From Actinomycetota bacterium (GTDB lineage Bacteria > Actinomycetota > Humimicrobiia > Humimicrobiales > Humimicrobiaceae): 6,164 nt of DNA. The DNA lies in contig VGAU01000114.1 of the NCBI GenBank assembly GCA_016870675.1, positions 1 to 6,164 on the forward strand, given 5' to 3'. Below the pieces are notes generated by a model. The model saw only the letters and a program-made list of their open reading frames with translations. It did not search any database and was not told the origin of the DNA. Numbering within the stretch: position 1 is the first letter of the stretch; each line of letters starts with the position of its first letter. Of the stretch, positions 4,390 through 6,164 are shown one piece after another. Position numbers and translations under genes: made by a program.

Positions 4390-6164
4390 ATGAAAGTTTT
4401 TTTAAAGAATCCGAATAAGCTGCTGGAGGGGATAAAAAAACCAAAATGGATAATTATGATAATCTCCATAGCGGTAATAATCATTTTTTCACTGGCTGCA
4501 TGTTACTACTTTTTTATCTACCTCAAGCCAAACTTTAATGATTTTTCTCAAAATTATATTTCCACAAATACTGCAAATCCCATTAAACCAGGAGAAGAAA
4601 TATCATATAGTATAAATTTTAAAAATACCGGAAATAAAGCTGTAGATAAATTAGAAATAAAAGTGAGTTTACCTTCAAACACAACTATAGCTTTCTCAGA
4701 TGGGAAAACAATTACCGGAGATGACGGAAATATGCTTATTTTTAATTTTGACCGTATTGAAAAAAACCAGTCAGGAAAAGCAGATTTCACTGTAAAAGTT
4801 GACAATCCACTGGATAACGGCACTTCTATAATTCTGGATGATGCAATATTTAATTATACAGTAGGAAGCAAGCAGCACAGCCAAGAAATAACTTCGGATT
4901 TGAGTCATATCATAAAGAGCAGCCCGGACTTCAGTAATTTTGACGTGAAAGCAGTTGATGAAAACGGCGTATATTTGCAGATGGGAGATACAATAGAATA
5001 TACCATAATGGTAAAAAACAGCGGTGATATGAATGCAACCGGTGTAGAAATAAAAAGCATTCTCTCCAAAAATTTATCTGTAATTGAAGAGTCAATTGAT
5101 AATTCAGGTATTTATAAAAACAATACTGTGGTCTGGAATATAAATAATTTTGAGATAAATAAACTCTGTACCTTTAAATTCAAAGCTATTGTTAACTACG
5201 ATTTAAACGATGGAGATCTGATTGAGAATAAAAGCATTTTAATTTGTGATCAGGGTATTGAAGTGCAGAAATCCACTAACAATTCAGTTACACTCTTACC
5301 AGAATTTTCAGATTCAGAAGTTTTTTTAAGTGATGTCAATGGAGGATACCTCTGGGCAGGTGAGACTATAAATATAAAAATAGTTATCAGGAATTCCGGC
5401 GAAAAAGAAGCCGCAAGTTACAGATTGATCTGCCCCATCCCGGCAGGCGCTGCTTACATCAACAGATCGGGTACCCCAGAAGGTATCAGCGGGAGTGATG
5501 AAGTTAGAGGTCTTATATGGAATTTGAATAATCTTGATGTTGGTGACGAGAAAGAAATTAACCTGCAGATAAGAGTTAATGATAGTCTACTCTATACTGG
5601 TGGAAATATAGTAACCAATTTTAAAATAGAGAGCAATGGTTTAGAGACTGAAATAGAACAAGCAAGTCTTATCGTAAAAAAACATATATATATGACCATA
5701 GTAGCTATGGGCGATTCTTTAATTGTTAAATCAGACTGGGTCCAAAGATTTGATAATCTTCTAGAATCAGCCTATCCCTATGCTGACTATAATACTATTG
5801 CTTCCGGAGTAAATGGAGAGAGAGCTTATGAAGGTTACGCAAGATTTGACAGTACCGTCGCTATATATAGACCCCAGATAATAATAATCGCATATGGCAC
5901 CAATGATGCCGGGGCTGGACTTGCTAATTTTAGTGTCCATCTTGAAGGACTGGTAATGAAATCAAGGAACCTGGGTGCAACAGTATTTTTGAATCTGATC
6001 GGACCAGTTTTTTATTCTGGTAAAGAAAGTTATCCTTTATATAATAATGAGATTCTAAAAATCGCGGCAAAATACTCTCTTCCGGTTATTGATGTTTTAT
6101 CTCCCCTATCGCAGGATCCAGATCGGTATTTATATGATGGGGTACACTATACCACTGATGGATC
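4390..6164 (+). CDS. Membrane-anchored three-module (DUF11/CARDB-like) SGNH/GDSL hydrolase, C-terminus cut by window edge
   Basis: An open frame of 591 codons runs from ATG 4390 off the right edge, with GGAG at 4381-4384, five bases before the start. The N-terminus is basic (1-19), with a hydrophobic stretch at 20-45. It contains a textbook lipobox, LAAC (35-38), but remains hydrophobic after the Cys (YYFFIYL), so it is either a lipoprotein or a signal anchor. Three beta modules follow at about 48-175, 178-300 and 305-430, with signatures PGEEISYSINFKNTG, MGDTIEYTIMVKNSG and NGGYLWAGETINIKI. The SGNH domain starts near 432 and has every catalytic block: GDSL (Ser443), ASGVNGE (Gly473), GTND (Asn505) and DGVH (Asp583, His586). 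Only the end of the last helix should be missing. Members of this superfamily remove O-acetyl or other acyl groups from glycans, or act as lipases or acyltransferases. Because the neighbours are glycan genes, a carbohydrate O-acyl esterase is the best guess. The 80-base gap upstream leaves open whether it belongs to the preceding operon. Confidence 0.9.
   Translation, partial: MKVFLKNPNKLLEGIKKPKWIIMIISIAVIIIFSLAACYYFFIYLKPNFNDFSQNYISTNTANPIKPGEEISYSINFKNTGNKAVDKLEIKVSLPSNTTIAFSDGKTITGDDGNMLIFNFDRIEKNQSGKADFTVKVDNPLDNGTSIILDDAIFNYTVGSKQHSQEITSDLSHIIKSSPDFSNFDVKAVDENGVYLQMGDTIEYTIMVKNSGDMNATGVEIKSILSKNLSVIEESIDNSGIYKNNTVVWNINNFEINKLCTFKFKAIVNYDLNDGDLIENKSILICDQGIEVQKSTNNSVTLLPEFSDSEVFLSDVNGGYLWAGETINIKIVIRNSGEKEAASYRLICPIPAGAAYINRSGTPEGISGSDEVRGLIWNLNNLDVGDEKEINLQIRVNDSLLYTGGNIVTNFKIESNGLETEIEQASLIVKKHIYMTIVAMGDSLIVKSDWVQRFDNLLESAYPYADYNTIASGVNGERAYEGYARFDSTVAIYRPQIIIIAYGTNDAGAGLANFSVHLEGLVMKSRNLGATVFLNLIGPVFYSGKESYPLYNNEILKIAAKYSLPVIDVLSPLSQDPDRYLYDGVHYTTDG

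Noticed and set aside
4554..4823. Minus-strand open frame of 89 codons
   Set aside because: It is antisense to module 1 of the SGNH protein, which is conserved in the left-edge paralogue in the plus-strand reading.

Overview
This is an AT-rich bacterial window (roughly one third G+C by eye) made up of five genes for making or trimming a cell-surface glycan. Arg codons are mostly AGA/AGG and ATA is a common Ile codon. Shine-Dalgarno sites are recognisable and one gene starts with TTG. This fits an anaerobic or low-GC bacterial lineage, but nothing here fixes the phylum. I see no RNA genes, insertion sequences, CRISPR arrays or phage genes.

Layout: (1) 1-1422, minus strand: a membrane-anchored protein with three beta-sandwich modules (DUF11/CARDB-like). 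It enters a NodB-type polysaccharide deacetylase domain exactly where the window cuts it. (2) 1423-1668: a 246-bp divergent intergenic region with a perfect inverted repeat and plausible promoters facing both ways. (3) 1669-3234, plus strand: a second, shorter deacetylase, probably a lipoprotein, with one such module in front of a complete NodB domain and another beta domain behind it. Its reading frame extends about 66 codons upstream of the first ATG, and the likely start is a rare ATC codon. (4) 3258-3944: a family 2 glycosyltransferase of the polyprenyl-phosphate-sugar synthase type. (5) 3959-4309: its usual small membrane partner, DUF2304. (6) 4390-6164, plus strand: a membrane-anchored or lipid-anchored protein with three beta modules followed by an SGNH/GDSL hydrolase domain, cut by the right edge after its last catalytic residue.

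The most notable point is that the left-edge and right-edge proteins share the same N-terminal scaffold (anchor plus three modules in the same order, about 430 residues) but carry unrelated catalytic domains, a CE4 deacetylase and an SGNH esterase. The middle deacetylase keeps only the third module. This looks like a family of extracytoplasmic carbohydrate-modifying enzymes built by swapping catalytic heads on a common stalk. The glycosyltransferase/DUF2304 pair probably supplies a lipid-linked sugar on the cytoplasmic side. The anchored enzymes probably remove N-acetyl and O-acyl groups from the glycan outside the membrane. The individual families are recognisable; the pathway and the substrate are inferred.
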